Shown in pieces: positions 8,648 through 16,712 of a stretch of 64,000 bases of DNA. Numbering within the stretch: the first letter of the stretch is position 1; every line of letters begins with the position of its first letter. Location of the stretch: positions 1,550,001 through 1,614,000 of the forward strand of contig NZ_AP019740.1 in assembly GCF_006757745.1 (NCBI RefSeq), in the 5' to 3' direction. The DNA comes from Acinetobacter radioresistens DSM 6976 = NBRC 102413 = CIP 103788. Its GTDB lineage: Bacteria > Pseudomonadota > Gammaproteobacteria > Pseudomonadales > Moraxellaceae. Made by a program: the position numbers and the translations under genes. The notes beneath the pieces were generated by a model. The model did not search any database and was not told the DNA's origin. It was given only the letters and a program-made list of their open reading frames with translations.

Positions 8648-8883
8648 TGTTAAGCCTTATTATTTAATTCAAGGGAAAAACCACTATAGCAACTGGCAAA
8701 ATTTGAAGTGTAAATTAATAATGTTTGTATGTTGATCAAATATAGTAGATTTTTAAATTAGGTAATTTAGAGGGACAAAAGCTACAGACTATGAAATATG
8801 GGGTCCGGTTTAAATAGATTATGGACCTTAATATCAGTTTTAAAATTTGTGTTGACCGGCTACGTTAAGTCTCCTAGTCGTTT

Positions 8884-9090
8884 TTAAACACTATTTTTTA
8901 CCGCTAATCTTTTTTTATGATCAATTCTGGCAAATTTAAAACTCTTGAAAGCATTCCTTTTACGTGGATAAAAAGAAGCAATAGCAGCACTATCCAAATT
9001 TTTATGATGGGTAAATGCAGGAGCAGTATGAGAATACAAACAAAAGAATAATACACTCGACACTATAGAAGTCGTTACCAGAAATCTCAT
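8884..9090 (-). CDS. Small membrane-anchored protein, 'ASFYP' family copy 2
   Basis: This 68 aa protein starts at the ATG at 9090 (MRFLVTTSIVSSVLFF); a GTG two codons upstream is less likely. It has one N-terminal hydrophobic segment and then a basic tail with IASFYPRK and FKFARID. The spacing of the ASFYP motif from the membrane segment and the following K-x-F-x-F pattern match the product at 7410-7631, marking a divergent paralogue. It is divergent from a frame-broken gene that starts at 9138. No function is assigned. Confidence 0.5.
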   Translation of the reverse strand: MRFLVTTSIVSSVLFFCLYSHTAPAFTHHKNLDSAAIASFYPRKRNAFKSFKFARIDHKKRLAVKNSV

Positions 9091-9137
9091 GTACACTAAA
9101 CAATACTCAAATATTTAGAAAATTTTAGGAAAATATA

Positions 9138-9523
9138 GTGAGCTTATACATTAATAAACTTACTATTAAAAGATTTTTTGGCTTGAAGACTACCTTTGTA
9201 GCTTTTGAAGGCTGCATAGTTAAGGGTTATAAACTGAAGAATATTAAGCTTGAATTATCTGGCATCGTAACTCTTCCAGACATGATGAAAAAATAGATGA
9301 TTGCTCAGCCGGTCCGAAAGTTTACTGTATAGGGCAAACTTCATTATTAGACTCAGACATGACATATAGTAATAATATGTCCTTCTCAATGGGTGATTAC
9401 CTTAATAAATCTGTTTTCTACTTTCTGATCACCTTCCATCATGAAGTACATATAGTCTCTATTCTTCTGTGTTTTGTTTGCCAGGCAAGTATATATTTGG
9501 AAAAACTGACTGTTAGTAGTTAG
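9138..9523 (+). pseudogene. Frame-broken hypothetical gene
   Basis: A GTG at 9138, preceded by TTAGGAAAA at good spacing, opens MSLYINKLTIKRFFGLKTTF. This runs to a TAG at 9294 after MMKK. One extra A in the A6 run at 9288-9293 would let the frame continue as IDDCSAGPKVYCIGQTSLL, then DSDMTYSNNMSFSMGDYL, to the TAG at 9521. The rejoined product would be about 128 aa. The two halves look coding and adjoin exactly at the homopolymer, which supports a single-base deletion or a sequence error. The family is unrecognised. Confidence 0.45.
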
Positions 9524-9883
9524 TTATCATGTTATGAAGACTATAGAAGAAACCTCATCAGTTATAAACTGCAAAGACTGTAAGACTAGACTATGACTAA
9601 TTGCTTTCTATATTCAATAAAGATAAAGAAGTAGCCCAATAAATAGTTTAAGTACTTATTTAATTACTATTTTCAGTTTTAGAAGATTGAGTGAAAAGAA
9701 GATTCAACAGAGTTACTAAACGATTTAAAAATCACATCAATCCAAAAAATATGTATTAATAACACGTTATCGATATAAAAATGATGAGCAAGAAACTATG
9801 CTATAGAGTTGCCTTTGATAAGAACAAGACCGTTATATGATTTAAAAGATAATAGAAGAAAACAAAAATAGGTTTTTAAATAA
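9524..9883 (+). other. Probably decayed coding sequence, no intact gene
   Basis: Short plus-strand frames broken by stops give coding-like pieces: MKTIEETSSVINCKDCKTRL near 9535, VKRRFNRVTKRFKNHINPK near 9690, TRYRYKNDEQETML near 9765 and VAFDKNKTVI near 9810. They may be residues of one degenerate gene. No single frame is open across the stretch. Confidence 0.25.
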
Positions 9884-10207
9884 TCAGATTACAAGTTCAC
9901 CAATAAATTTGGCGTCGGCTTCTATAGTAATATTCTGGTTATCTTCAACATGGCCTTTAAGCGAGAAACCAAATCCTGACTCTTGAAAAGTTAGGTTAAT
10001 TCTGTAATTAGATTCTTGATCAAAGATAGATAGCGCCGACTTCCTGTGCTTATGGACAGTTAGCTTGACAAGATTATCTTTGATGTGGCCTGAATATGTA
10101 TGGTTAGAATCTCCACCATTAATCTTATTATTGTTTATAACGACAGTACCCTCTCCAAAGCCATGGCCACTATTTCTAAATACAACATAAAATATTCCAT
10201 CCTTCAT
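9884..10207 (-). CDS. GrlR-like regulatory protein
   Basis: This 107 aa protein has the GrlR signature MKDGIFYVVF at the N-terminus, then GEGTVVINNNKINGGDSNHTY and LKGHVEDNQNITIEA. GrlR proteins are small beta-barrel proteins; the best-known member binds and restrains the type III secretion activator GrlA in enteropathogenic E. coli. There is no secretion gene or GrlA homologue in this window, so here the barrel may bind another partner or a small ligand. The ATG at 10207 has AGGA upstream. It stands alone in an AT-rich accessory stretch. Confidence 0.65.
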   Translation of the reverse strand: MKDGIFYVVFRNSGHGFGEGTVVINNNKINGGDSNHTYSGHIKDNLVKLTVHKHRKSALSIFDQESNYRINLTFQESGFGFSLKGHVEDNQNITIEADAKFIGELVI

Positions 10208-10493
10208 AAAGAAATCCTATCAATAAAAATACGCAAATTAAAAATCCCAATCATGTCATCATATCTTAACAATATAGTGATAAATATCTCATTATTCAAT
10301 TGTATATTCGTATAATAAAGCACCACAAATTTCAATTAGTCTATTCTCAAAGTAAAAAGTCTTTAAGTAATTAGCCAATCAGAAATTTTGTAGTAAAAGA
10401 CACATAGCTCACACATCACTCTCACAACTATCTTAGTGTAAGTAGACATAAAAGAGCATGATGACTTTCCTTCACATAATAAAGAAGATTGAA

Positions 10494-10640
10494 ATGTCTA
10501 ATTTTAAAGATTTTTCCGAAAAAGCTACAAAAGACAATGAGTCAGCCGAGCCTACTCCAGAGATCTCTACACAAACTCCCGATGAAGTAAAGCAAGATGA
10601 AAAGTCTCCTACCCCTCATGAACCACAAAATAAAAGTTAA
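10494..10640 (+). CDS. Small acidic hypothetical protein
   Basis: This 48 aa product, starting at the ATG at 10494 (MSNFKDFSEKATKDNESAEP), is rich in Glu, Pro, Thr and Lys and has no hydrophobic segment. It is probably disordered. An in-frame ATG at 10458 would add 12 residues. A terminator-like hairpin lies 40 bases after the stop, which supports a real transcript. The family is unknown. Confidence 0.45.
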   Translation: MSNFKDFSEKATKDNESAEPTPEISTQTPDEVKQDEKSPTPHEPQNKS

Positions 10641-10681
10641 GTGATATCCTAAAAGCTGAATAATACTTCTAAACTTTATTA

Positions 10682-10712
10682 GGACCTGTTACTAAACAAG
10701 GTCCCATTTTTA
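10682..10712 (+). terminator. Probable terminator
   Basis: A short stem GGACCT/AGGTCC is followed by CATTTTTATT. The stem has only six pairs, so efficiency is uncertain. Confidence 0.5.
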
Positions 10713-10782
10713 TTAACTTAATAAGCTCTAATGAAAATTTTGTATTATTTTTAGAACTACGAAATTGAATTACAAGTATTGC

Positions 10783-11181
10783 TTAAGTGGTCTGATTAAA
10801 TTCTTTAGACCGTAAGTAAGCAGAGATAGCTTCACCATTATTTTCAAGCTTGGGGCTCAGAGGCGAAACTTTTGGGATCTCAACAATAACTTTATCGGTT
10901 ATTGTCGCAAATACAGTGGCTAGCCATAGTACAAACTCATCTTTTACATTGCGGTTTGGCATCAGGCTCATATCAATCATTTTACCTTTGTTCTTATTTA
11001 TCTCCTTACATAGCTCATCAAAGTTATTAAAATTGTATTTAAATCCAATTCCACTATCTTTAATTTCCTTTTTAATTTCTATTAAAAGAATATCAATATC
11101 CTTATAGCTGTCGCCTTGAAATCCATTTTTTTTATAGACTCGGTCATAAACCGTTTCTGCTATTTGAATACATTCCTTCAT
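10783..11181 (-). CDS. Hypothetical small cytoplasmic protein, paralogue A
   Basis: This 132 aa soluble protein starts at the ATG at 11181 (MKECIQIAETVYDRVYKKNG), which has AAAAGGT upstream; a start 11 codons earlier lacks one. It is paralogous to the product at 12550-12936. Shared positions include I-A-E-x-Y/V, NGF.G....KD...LIE.K.EI, KY.FN, NKGK..D.SL.P.R..KDEF.LWLA..F...TDK..V. No known domain was recognised. Single small genes repeated as divergent paralogues are common among orphan immunity genes, but no toxin was seen nearby. Confidence 0.6.
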   Translation of the reverse strand: MKECIQIAETVYDRVYKKNGFQGDSYKDIDILLIEIKKEIKDSGIGFKYNFNNFDELCKEINKNKGKMIDMSLMPNRNVKDEFVLWLATVFATITDKVIVEIPKVSPLSPKLENNGEAISAYLRSKEFNQTT

Positions 11182-11467
11182 TCTTATACCTTTTAATGGC
11201 GCGTGGAGTATCATTTATATTGAATCTAAATCAAGAAAGGTATAATCAAATTGTTTATTTTTTTAATTTTTTTGGAAAATTAAGCCTTATGACAAGGAAT
11301 GAGCTCAAAAAATTAAAAAAGCTCACCATTTGGAAAGCTTCTTAAAATCGTATTGCGTTTTCGACCTACGCTGCAATCATTACTCAGGGAACCACTATTT
11401 ACCTGATCAAAGACAGGAGGGACTTTTAACGGAAATAAAAAATGAGACTTTAGCAGAAAATAGTTGC

Positions 11468-11881
11468 TTATAGGTCGAACCAATATGTACCTAAAAATAC
11501 ACAACCTATCAGCAAGAACCAACTCATATAACTCCAGACAGAATGTTTTCTTCTAACTGTATTGTCACCAGAGATTCTAAGTTTTGGATAATTCAAGGTC
11601 ATCGGGTTATGAATCTGGTTTCTGAACTCTTCAGCAGAAACTGCACTCTCTTCTATAAGATATTCATAAAAGCGATTTGCCTGTGATTTTTCCATATTCC
11701 GGACAAACTTATGTATATCTTGATCAAGTTCTGTCTGGGCTCGATGGAGTGGAATGGACTTTTCTTGAACCAGATATCCCGCAAAATCAGATTTAGCATA
11801 GATTAGTTGTTTTACTTCATTGCGTGAGACAGGTAAATGAATTTTTACGCCAAAGAGCTCACCAAAAAAGCTTTGTTGCAT
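11468..11881 (-). CDS. Hypothetical protein with C-terminal membrane anchor
   Basis: This 137 aa protein is mostly soluble and probably helical (LVQEKSIPLHRAQTELDQDI), with a single hydrophobic C-terminal segment (WSYMSWFLLIGCVFLGTYWF) that would act as a tail anchor. A basic stretch RRKH precedes the anchor, consistent with the soluble part staying in the cytoplasm. The ATG at 11881 is preceded by GAGAG. No family is recognised and no operon partner is evident. Confidence 0.5.
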   Translation of the reverse strand: MQQSFFGELFGVKIHLPVSRNEVKQLIYAKSDFAGYLVQEKSIPLHRAQTELDQDIHKFVRNMEKSQANRFYEYLIEESAVSAEEFRNQIHNPMTLNYPKLRISGDNTVRRKHSVWSYMSWFLLIGCVFLGTYWFDL

Positions 11882-12213
11882 ACCACACTCTCATTATTTA
11901 GATGGGCCATATGATACCCTTTTATGACTAATGAAAATCAAAGAATCCGAAAACTTATTGTAAACACTAACTTACTAATCTGTTTTAAGGTCAGAAGTTC
12001 TTATAAAATAAAGATTAATTTTCTATACGCATATACATTAAATTGTACTATTCTCATTTAAAGTAAGTGAGGCTAGACATTTATAAAATTTTAATGAACT
12101 GAATTTTCTAAAATTCTATAAGTCTATTGATTCTTGGCTTAGCTTACAGGAGTACAAATATGCACCCTACCTTTATTTTACTCTATCTCTTTAAAAAGAA
12201 TGTATGAACACTC
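11882..12213. other. AT-rich intergenic region, nothing recognised
   Basis: About 330 bases separate divergent hypothetical genes. I saw no coding-like frame, hairpin with T-run, or recognisable operator. It presumably holds promoters for both neighbours. Confidence 0.4.
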
Positions 12214-12531
12214 ATGGTTAATAATAGTGAGGTCCTTCAAGATCTTTGTTATCGTCTTTATACAGAGACATTGAGCACACACCATTCCAGAGCAAATAGT
12301 GCTACGGATAAGTTAAATTTTCTGGCTGAAGCTCTAAAATTATTTTCTGAAATTGAAGTGGTGAAATGCTCTATTATGATAAAGACAGTAACTGTTATCT
12401 TTAAATTTAATTCACGGCGATATACGTTTTGGAGTGTAGAAATGCCAGAGATAGATGATAAAAATGGGTTTGTTAAGTACCTATCTCATCATTTGAAAGA
12501 TATTTATAGTGATTGCAATAATATTGATTAA
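12214..12531 (+). CDS. Hypothetical protein
   Basis: This 105 aa soluble protein (MVNNSEVLQDLCYRLYTETL) has a helical N-terminal half and a beta-rich second half (SIMIKTVTVIFKFNSRRYTFW). No domain was recognised. It converges on the paralogue B gene with a gap of only 18 bases. The coding-like composition and good length in AT-rich DNA support it as a real gene. Confidence 0.45.
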   Translation: MVNNSEVLQDLCYRLYTETLSTHHSRANSATDKLNFLAEALKLFSEIEVVKCSIMIKTVTVIFKFNSRRYTFWSVEMPEIDDKNGFVKYLSHHLKDIYSDCNNID

Positions 12532-12549
12532 TTAGCTTGCTTATTTTTG

Positions 12550-12936
12550 CTAGATTCGAAGATAGGTTGTTGTAGCTTCGCTATTATCTAAAAGTAGAGA
12601 TTTTGGTTCTAAAGTAGGCTTCTCTTGAAATGAATCCACCACAATTTTATCGGTCAAGCTTTCAAATATTACTGCTAACCATAGTATAAATTCATCTTTT
12701 TGATGTCGACTAGGGATAAGACTTAAATCAAGTGTTTTACCATTGTGTTTTTCAATTTGCTCAATAAGTTCCTTTAAACTATTAAATTCATACTTACATT
12801 TGATATCTGTATTTCTGATTTCCCTTTTAAACTCTATTAGGAAAAGGCTCATGTCTTTAGAGTTATTACCCAAGAAACCATTTCTATTTTCAATCTTTCT
12901 ATAAATTTCTTCAGCTATACGTAAACATGTATCCAT
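12550..12936 (-). CDS. Hypothetical small cytoplasmic protein, paralogue B
   Basis: This 128 aa protein (MDTCLRIAEEIYRKIENRNG) is collinear with the 10783-11181 product along about 100 residues, including the NGFLGNNSKD, HNGKTLDLSLIPSRHQKDEF and LWLAVIFESLTDKIVV blocks. Divergence is large enough that the duplication is old. It has no signal, membrane segment or recognised catalytic motif. It lies convergent with the 12214 gene. Confidence 0.6.
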   Translation of the reverse strand: MDTCLRIAEEIYRKIENRNGFLGNNSKDMSLFLIEFKREIRNTDIKCKYEFNSLKELIEQIEKHNGKTLDLSLIPSRHQKDEFILWLAVIFESLTDKIVVDSFQEKPTLEPKSLLLDNSEATTTYLRI

Positions 12937-13642
12937 CTTTTTTACTTCTATCTATATAAGAGACTTAGTATGAGCTGTTTAATCAACTTCATTGAGGTAA
13001 ATATGTAATGATAAGACCCAATAGCAGTTTTATAAAGCGTAATTCTTTCCTGTATTTGTAATCCCATCTCATGTACACAAAACAGAATATAGCTCAAACC
13101 ATGTAATGTTCACTTCCTATAATAAAACTTTATTTATGGCATTTTACGTCACTCATCTTATTCATATCTTCGATTGTTTCTGAGTCTTGGACTTGAATAT
13201 TACACAACTTGCTTGCCCAGATCATCCTCAATACAGATATTTATGCTATACCTTAAGATCAGAGAAAAGCCCCATACCTGAAATTCATAGACTTAGGCCT
13301 TAGCATTTATAGTTGTCATACCAAGGGAGGTGATAAGTTTCCACATATCATTTTCATTGTTTAAATCTGATATAAAAATTAACTTCTTAAGAAGTAGCTG
13401 TTAATTAATACTATTTATCAAAAAAATAAATATATAATATAAAAAACTTGAATATTAATTATTTTCATGTATTATTGCCTTAACTAGAAAAAAGTCTTGT
13501 CCGGTAAATCTTCTTAAGTATCGCAGTTTTAGTCATAATTCTTCGTTTTTTTCAGATTTTAAGTTCCATTCTTTATTATTTTCAAAGTTATACTCAGTCA
13601 TTAAAAACGACTAAAAATTATTAAAATTCAATAGGATTTATT
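12937..13642. other. Long AT-rich intergenic region with a possible remnant and the csp leader
   Basis: About 700 bases contain no intact gene. On the minus strand, 13225-13130 gives a short coding-like frame (MIWASKLCNIQVQDSETIED, ending MSDVKCHK) without a ribosome binding site, possibly a remnant. The right 150 bases form the leader of the cold-shock gene; long 5' leaders are usual for cspA-type genes, but no canonical cold box was seen. Confidence 0.35.
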
Positions 13643-13852
13643 ATGTCTAATACTATCAATGGTACAGTAAAGTGGTTTAACGAAGCTAAAGGATTCGGTT
13701 TTATTCAACAAGAATCTGGACCAGATGTTTTTGCTCACTTTAGTGAAATTGCCAGCTCTGGTTTTAAAACTTTATTCGAAGGTCAGCAGGTATCTTTCAG
13801 TGTTGCTCAAGGTCAAAAAGGCCCTAATGCTGTAAATATTGTTGCTCTATAA
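13643..13852 (+). CDS. Cold-shock protein, CspA family
   Basis: This 69 aa single-domain OB-fold RNA chaperone melts mRNA secondary structure. The RNP1-like motif KGFGFIQQ and RNP2-like motif DVFAHFSEI are both present after the family opening [15 protein letters not shown] lies just ahead of the ATG. It is monocistronic, with a long AT-rich leader and a strong terminator. The particular Csp paralogue cannot be told apart here. Confidence 0.95.
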   Translation: MSNTINGTVKWFNEAKGFGFIQQESGPDVFAHFSEIASSGFKTLFEGQQVSFSVAQGQKGPNAVNIVAL

Positions 13853-13868
13853 CACATAGCAAGTAATT

Positions 13869-13899
13869 AAAAAAAGCACCCTAGAGTGCTTTTTTTATT
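13869..13899. terminator. Bidirectional terminator between csp and lpxL
   Basis: Arms AAAAAGCAC and GTGCTTTTT flank a six-base loop, with A-runs on the left and T-runs on the right, so it can serve both converging genes. Confidence 0.85.
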
Positions 13900-13907
13900 G
13901 TTTGAGA

Positions 13908-14846
13908 TTATTTACTTCCATAAATCTTATCATAGCCATCAGGACGGGTTTTGAAGCGCCGGTGAAACCACATATATTGTGTAGGCGCCATACGTATCTG
14001 ACGTTCTAATATTTTGTTTACTCTAGTGGCATCAGTAATTTCATCCTTACCCGGAAAGTCCTCAAGCTGTGGCTCCAGCAAAATATGATATTGAGGATTT
14101 CTAATATCTCCTGTTCTGTAAAAGTACAGAGGGATAGCTAAGGCATTTGATATTTGCATTATACGCCTATGGGCAGTTACTGTGGCGGCTTGAACTCCAA
14201 AGAAAGGGGCCATTACGCCCTGCTTGAGGCCAAAGTCCTGATCAGGACTATACCAGACTGCCCGGCCTTGTTTTAACTCCTTAATTAAACCTCGCATATC
14301 ATTTTTTGAAATCTGGTTCTTGTATACCTTTGCTCTGCCCCGATAAATCAGCATGTCTAATAAAGGATTATTTTGAGGTCGATATACAACATCCAGTTCA
14401 AAGAACAAGCTGCACATATATCCCCCTGCATCTAATAAAGTAGTGTGAGAGCTTAAAAGCAGAATACCCTGACCCTTTGCATTTTCTATATGTTCAAGTC
14501 CCTGAATGTATACACGAGATTTAAACCATTTGGAAGCGTACCAAGCATTTAATGCCTCAAACAGGCCAATCAAGGCATTAAAAAATACTTCTTTTGCAGC
14601 CAGCTCGACTTCGTCTGGACTCTTTTCAGGAAAACAGATCTCCAGATTCCGGATAGTCGTTTGCCGACGGCTAGATAAAAATCTCCATGCAGGATTAGTG
14701 AGCAGTCTAGCTATCCTCCATTGAATGCACCAGGGCAAGACAGCTAAAAAGGAAAATATAAAAACTATTAACCAAATTGCCCAATACTTGGGAAGAAGAA
14801 AGGACCACTGAAAATCAGTCGGTTTATGTGAAGTTTTTATATTCAT
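13908..14846 (-). CDS. LpxL/HtrB-family lipid A acyltransferase
   Basis: This inner-membrane enzyme adds a secondary acyl chain to lipid A (or a related lipid). The 312 aa protein has an N-terminal membrane segment (WLIVFIFSFLAVLPWCIQW), the H-x4-D catalytic motif SSHTTLLDAG (about residue 132), and the conserved PDQDFG and ATVTAHRRI blocks. TQYMWFHRRFKTRPDG is the usual C-terminal signature. It stands apart from lpxB in this window. LpxL and LpxM homologues are hard to separate, so chain length and position are not assigned. Confidence 0.9.
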   Translation of the reverse strand: MNIKTSHKPTDFQWSFLLPKYWAIWLIVFIFSFLAVLPWCIQWRIARLLTNPAWRFLSSRRQTTIRNLEICFPEKSPDEVELAAKEVFFNALIGLFEALNAWYASKWFKSRVYIQGLEHIENAKGQGILLLSSHTTLLDAGGYMCSLFFELDVVYRPQNNPLLDMLIYRGRAKVYKNQISKNDMRGLIKELKQGRAVWYSPDQDFGLKQGVMAPFFGVQAATVTAHRRIMQISNALAIPLYFYRTGDIRNPQYHILLEPQLEDFPGKDEITDATRVNKILERQIRMAPTQYMWFHRRFKTRPDGYDKIYGSK

Positions 14847-15087
14847 GTAAATATATTATTAAAGCTGAACCATATGATACCTGTTCAACAGATTAACAGT
14901 AGACCTATCCCGTGCATGATTAGTAAAGTTTTATAGGTCAAAGCTCGCCAAGGCATGAACATAATAGCCCTTTTCAACCTAAGAATAGCTACCTGTTTTA
15001 AAGCCTTACCGAACAATGGTTGTCTTTATTACATGAGTGCTGTATTGATGGGTATTCTTATAATTATTAGTGATAACATCAGTCTTA

Positions 15088-15204
15088 ATGAATAAATTAT
15101 CTTGGATACTAATTTTAGCAATTTTGGCGGTTTTAATAGTGGTTTTTTACCTGTACAAGGCAATGGAAGAAGATCCTGATTATCTATTTAAATTATTCGG
15201 ATAA
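15088..15204 (+). CDS. Small single-span membrane protein, 38 aa
   Basis: An ATG at 15088 opens MNKLSWILILAILAVLIVVF followed by YLYKAMEEDPDYLFKLFG and a stop. It has one clear transmembrane segment and a short acidic tail. No strong ribosome binding site is visible, but the composition is far from random and typical of a bitopic small protein. It lies alone between lpxL and the 15439 gene. Confidence 0.45.
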   Translation: MNKLSWILILAILAVLIVVFYLYKAMEEDPDYLFKLFG

Positions 15205-15389
15205 CTATATAAATAAACTTTTTTCAAAGCTAGATCAAAAGATTCAAACTATCGAAGTTAAGCTTATCCAATTCGATACTCATCCCATCGTAAAAATGTA
15301 TTTTGTATTACACTACTGGCTCGAATGGTGAGAATTACATCGAAGGTGTATTCATCACTAAAATACACAAGCAAATTAGAAAAGTTAAA

Positions 15390-15416
15390 TAAAAAACACT
15401 CTAAAGTGCCTTTTTA
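15390..15416. terminator. Weak terminator-like hairpin
   Basis: AAAAAACACT and AGTGCCTTTTT can pair imperfectly around CTAA. It lies just downstream of the minus-strand gene at 15439 and in shape resembles the csp terminator, but with a shorter stem. Confidence 0.35.
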
Positions 15417-15438
15417 AAGATATATCAAGTTCTTTATA

Positions 15439-15684
15439 TTAACCTTGAGCTAAGGTTTTAATGAATAGAATTTTCTGAGATTTTTCAGTGGGGCCTTCAA
15501 ATTTAAAATTAATTTCTTCCTCATATTTCTTACTCATTTCAGTTTCTACAATATTCATTCCACTAATATCAAATATTCTAAGGGCTTCACCTTCAGCAGT
15601 AATTCCATCTTCCTCATTAGCGATTAGAACTTTAAGATCCGGATCAAAGGTCTGTAATCTTGCGATCAATTGTTTAATTAACAT
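15439..15684 (-). CDS. Hypothetical protein
   Basis: This 81 aa soluble acidic protein begins MLIKQLIARLQTFDPDLKVL. That opening (a leading helix with a 'DPDL.V.I' turn) resembles many small phage- or plasmid-type proteins of unknown role. No catalytic motif, signal or membrane segment was seen. It is a single gene in the accessory stretch. Identity beyond this is not supported. Confidence 0.45.
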   Translation of the reverse strand: MLIKQLIARLQTFDPDLKVLIANEEDGITAEGEALRIFDISGMNIVETEMSKKYEEEINFKFEGPTEKSQKILFIKTLAQG

Positions 15685-15852
15685 AGTTCATTCTCAATTC
15701 TTAAAAATATAAACCAGTATTAACACTTTTCTATCTAACTTACTTGGCGATAAAAATTAGTTTTGTAAGCCAAAAATTTTTATCTGTATATCAGATTTTC
15801 TGTAATAGAAATATTTTGGTATATATTTTCGTCTATTGATACCCTTCAAATG

Positions 15853-16018
15853 TTAGGCCTCAACCCGTTTAGTACTAATCTTTCTGGCTATCTTAAGTAT
15901 GGCCTTGTATTCAATGTCGATGTCTTGTTTAAAGTGGCCGCTGGGGTAAATCTAATAGTCTTCGCCAGCTCAGTCTGCCAATGAAAAGCAGGGCGAGCTG
16001 TTTTCAGCGATATATGGC
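15853..16018 (-). pseudogene. Frame-broken gene remnant, C-terminal end
   Basis: Minus-strand reading gives ISLKTARPAFHWQTELAKTI then RFTP. After a one-base frame change near 15945-15955 it continues SGHFKQDIDIEYKAILKIAR and KISTKRVEA to a TAA at 15855. Both pieces look coding and join naturally. There is no start codon. The G+C of this piece is higher than its surroundings. The family is not identified. Confidence 0.4.
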
Positions 16019-16424
16019 ATTACCTTTCCCTTTACTCAACTCAATACTTCTACTCTATTTGATTAAATTTATTTTCTAAGCGTTATATTGATTTGGTTGT
16101 ATTGCCTGATAAGAAAAGAGAAATATAAACCTTTTTGCTTGTGCGCCTCAACATCATCAGATAATAGTAGTGCAAAGTAGCAGGTAAATAAACATACAAA
16201 AAGCGACGAGTAGCAAAACCTAGTAAGGTAAAAAGGGATATAAAACAACTTAAGTTAGTGTTTTTTATATTTTTTTAAAATTATTAGGATATGAAGTTTT
16301 TATACTATATGGAGTAATTATGGACTAGAATTACACTCGAGTAATTTTTAGTCATTGAATAAACACAAGTAGACCCGATATTGTGAGTATATTGATATAC
16401 ACTGCAGGTCTAGAGGAAACTCTT
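16019..16424. other. Intergenic region, no supported gene
   Basis: About 400 AT-rich bases. One minus-strand frame (about 16280-16100) is open and hydrophobic but lacks a start. The right end must hold the promoter of the YARHG gene. Nothing else was recognised. Confidence 0.35.
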
Positions 16425-16694
16425 ATGAAAAATTTTACTGTTGCATTATTTGCTGGTCTGATTAGCTTGGCAGGTATAAGTGCACAGGCTGCCACTCCGG
16501 AACAGGAGTGTCAAAAGCTCAAAAATGACTATAATGTTATTTACGCTTCTAAAGGCTTCTGTTTTAAAGATAAGGATGCAAAAGAGAAGTTTGGTAATGA
16601 AAACTGCTATACTTCAAAACCTAAATTCTCTGAAAAAGAGCAGCAACGTCTTGATGAAATTAAAGAGCGCCAGAAAGAGCTGAACTGTAAATAA
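16425..16694 (+). CDS. Secreted YARHG-domain protein
   Basis: This 89 aa protein starts at the ATG at 16425, which has GAGGAAA upstream; an in-frame ATG 14 codons earlier has none. A classical signal peptide (KNFTVALFAGLISLAGISAQAA) is followed by the YARHG-like core: YNVIYASKGFCFKDKDAKEKF, NENCYTS. Four cysteines in the mature part could form two disulfides. The function is unknown; members are periplasmic or extracellular. It lies 18 bases upstream of the HIT gene and may be cotranscribed with it. Confidence 0.7.
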   Translation: MKNFTVALFAGLISLAGISAQAATPEQECQKLKNDYNVIYASKGFCFKDKDAKEKFGNENCYTSKPKFSEKEQQRLDEIKERQKELNCK

Positions 16695-16712
16695 CTACTG
16701 AAAGGAAGAGCT

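Noticed and set aside
11313..11522. 69-codon minus-strand frame overlapping the end of the tail-anchored protein gene
   Set aside because: No ribosome binding site, overlap with the 11468 gene and unnatural composition.
16100..16280. Open hydrophobic minus-strand frame
   Set aside because: No start codon with support; AT-rich DNA readily gives hydrophobic open frames.
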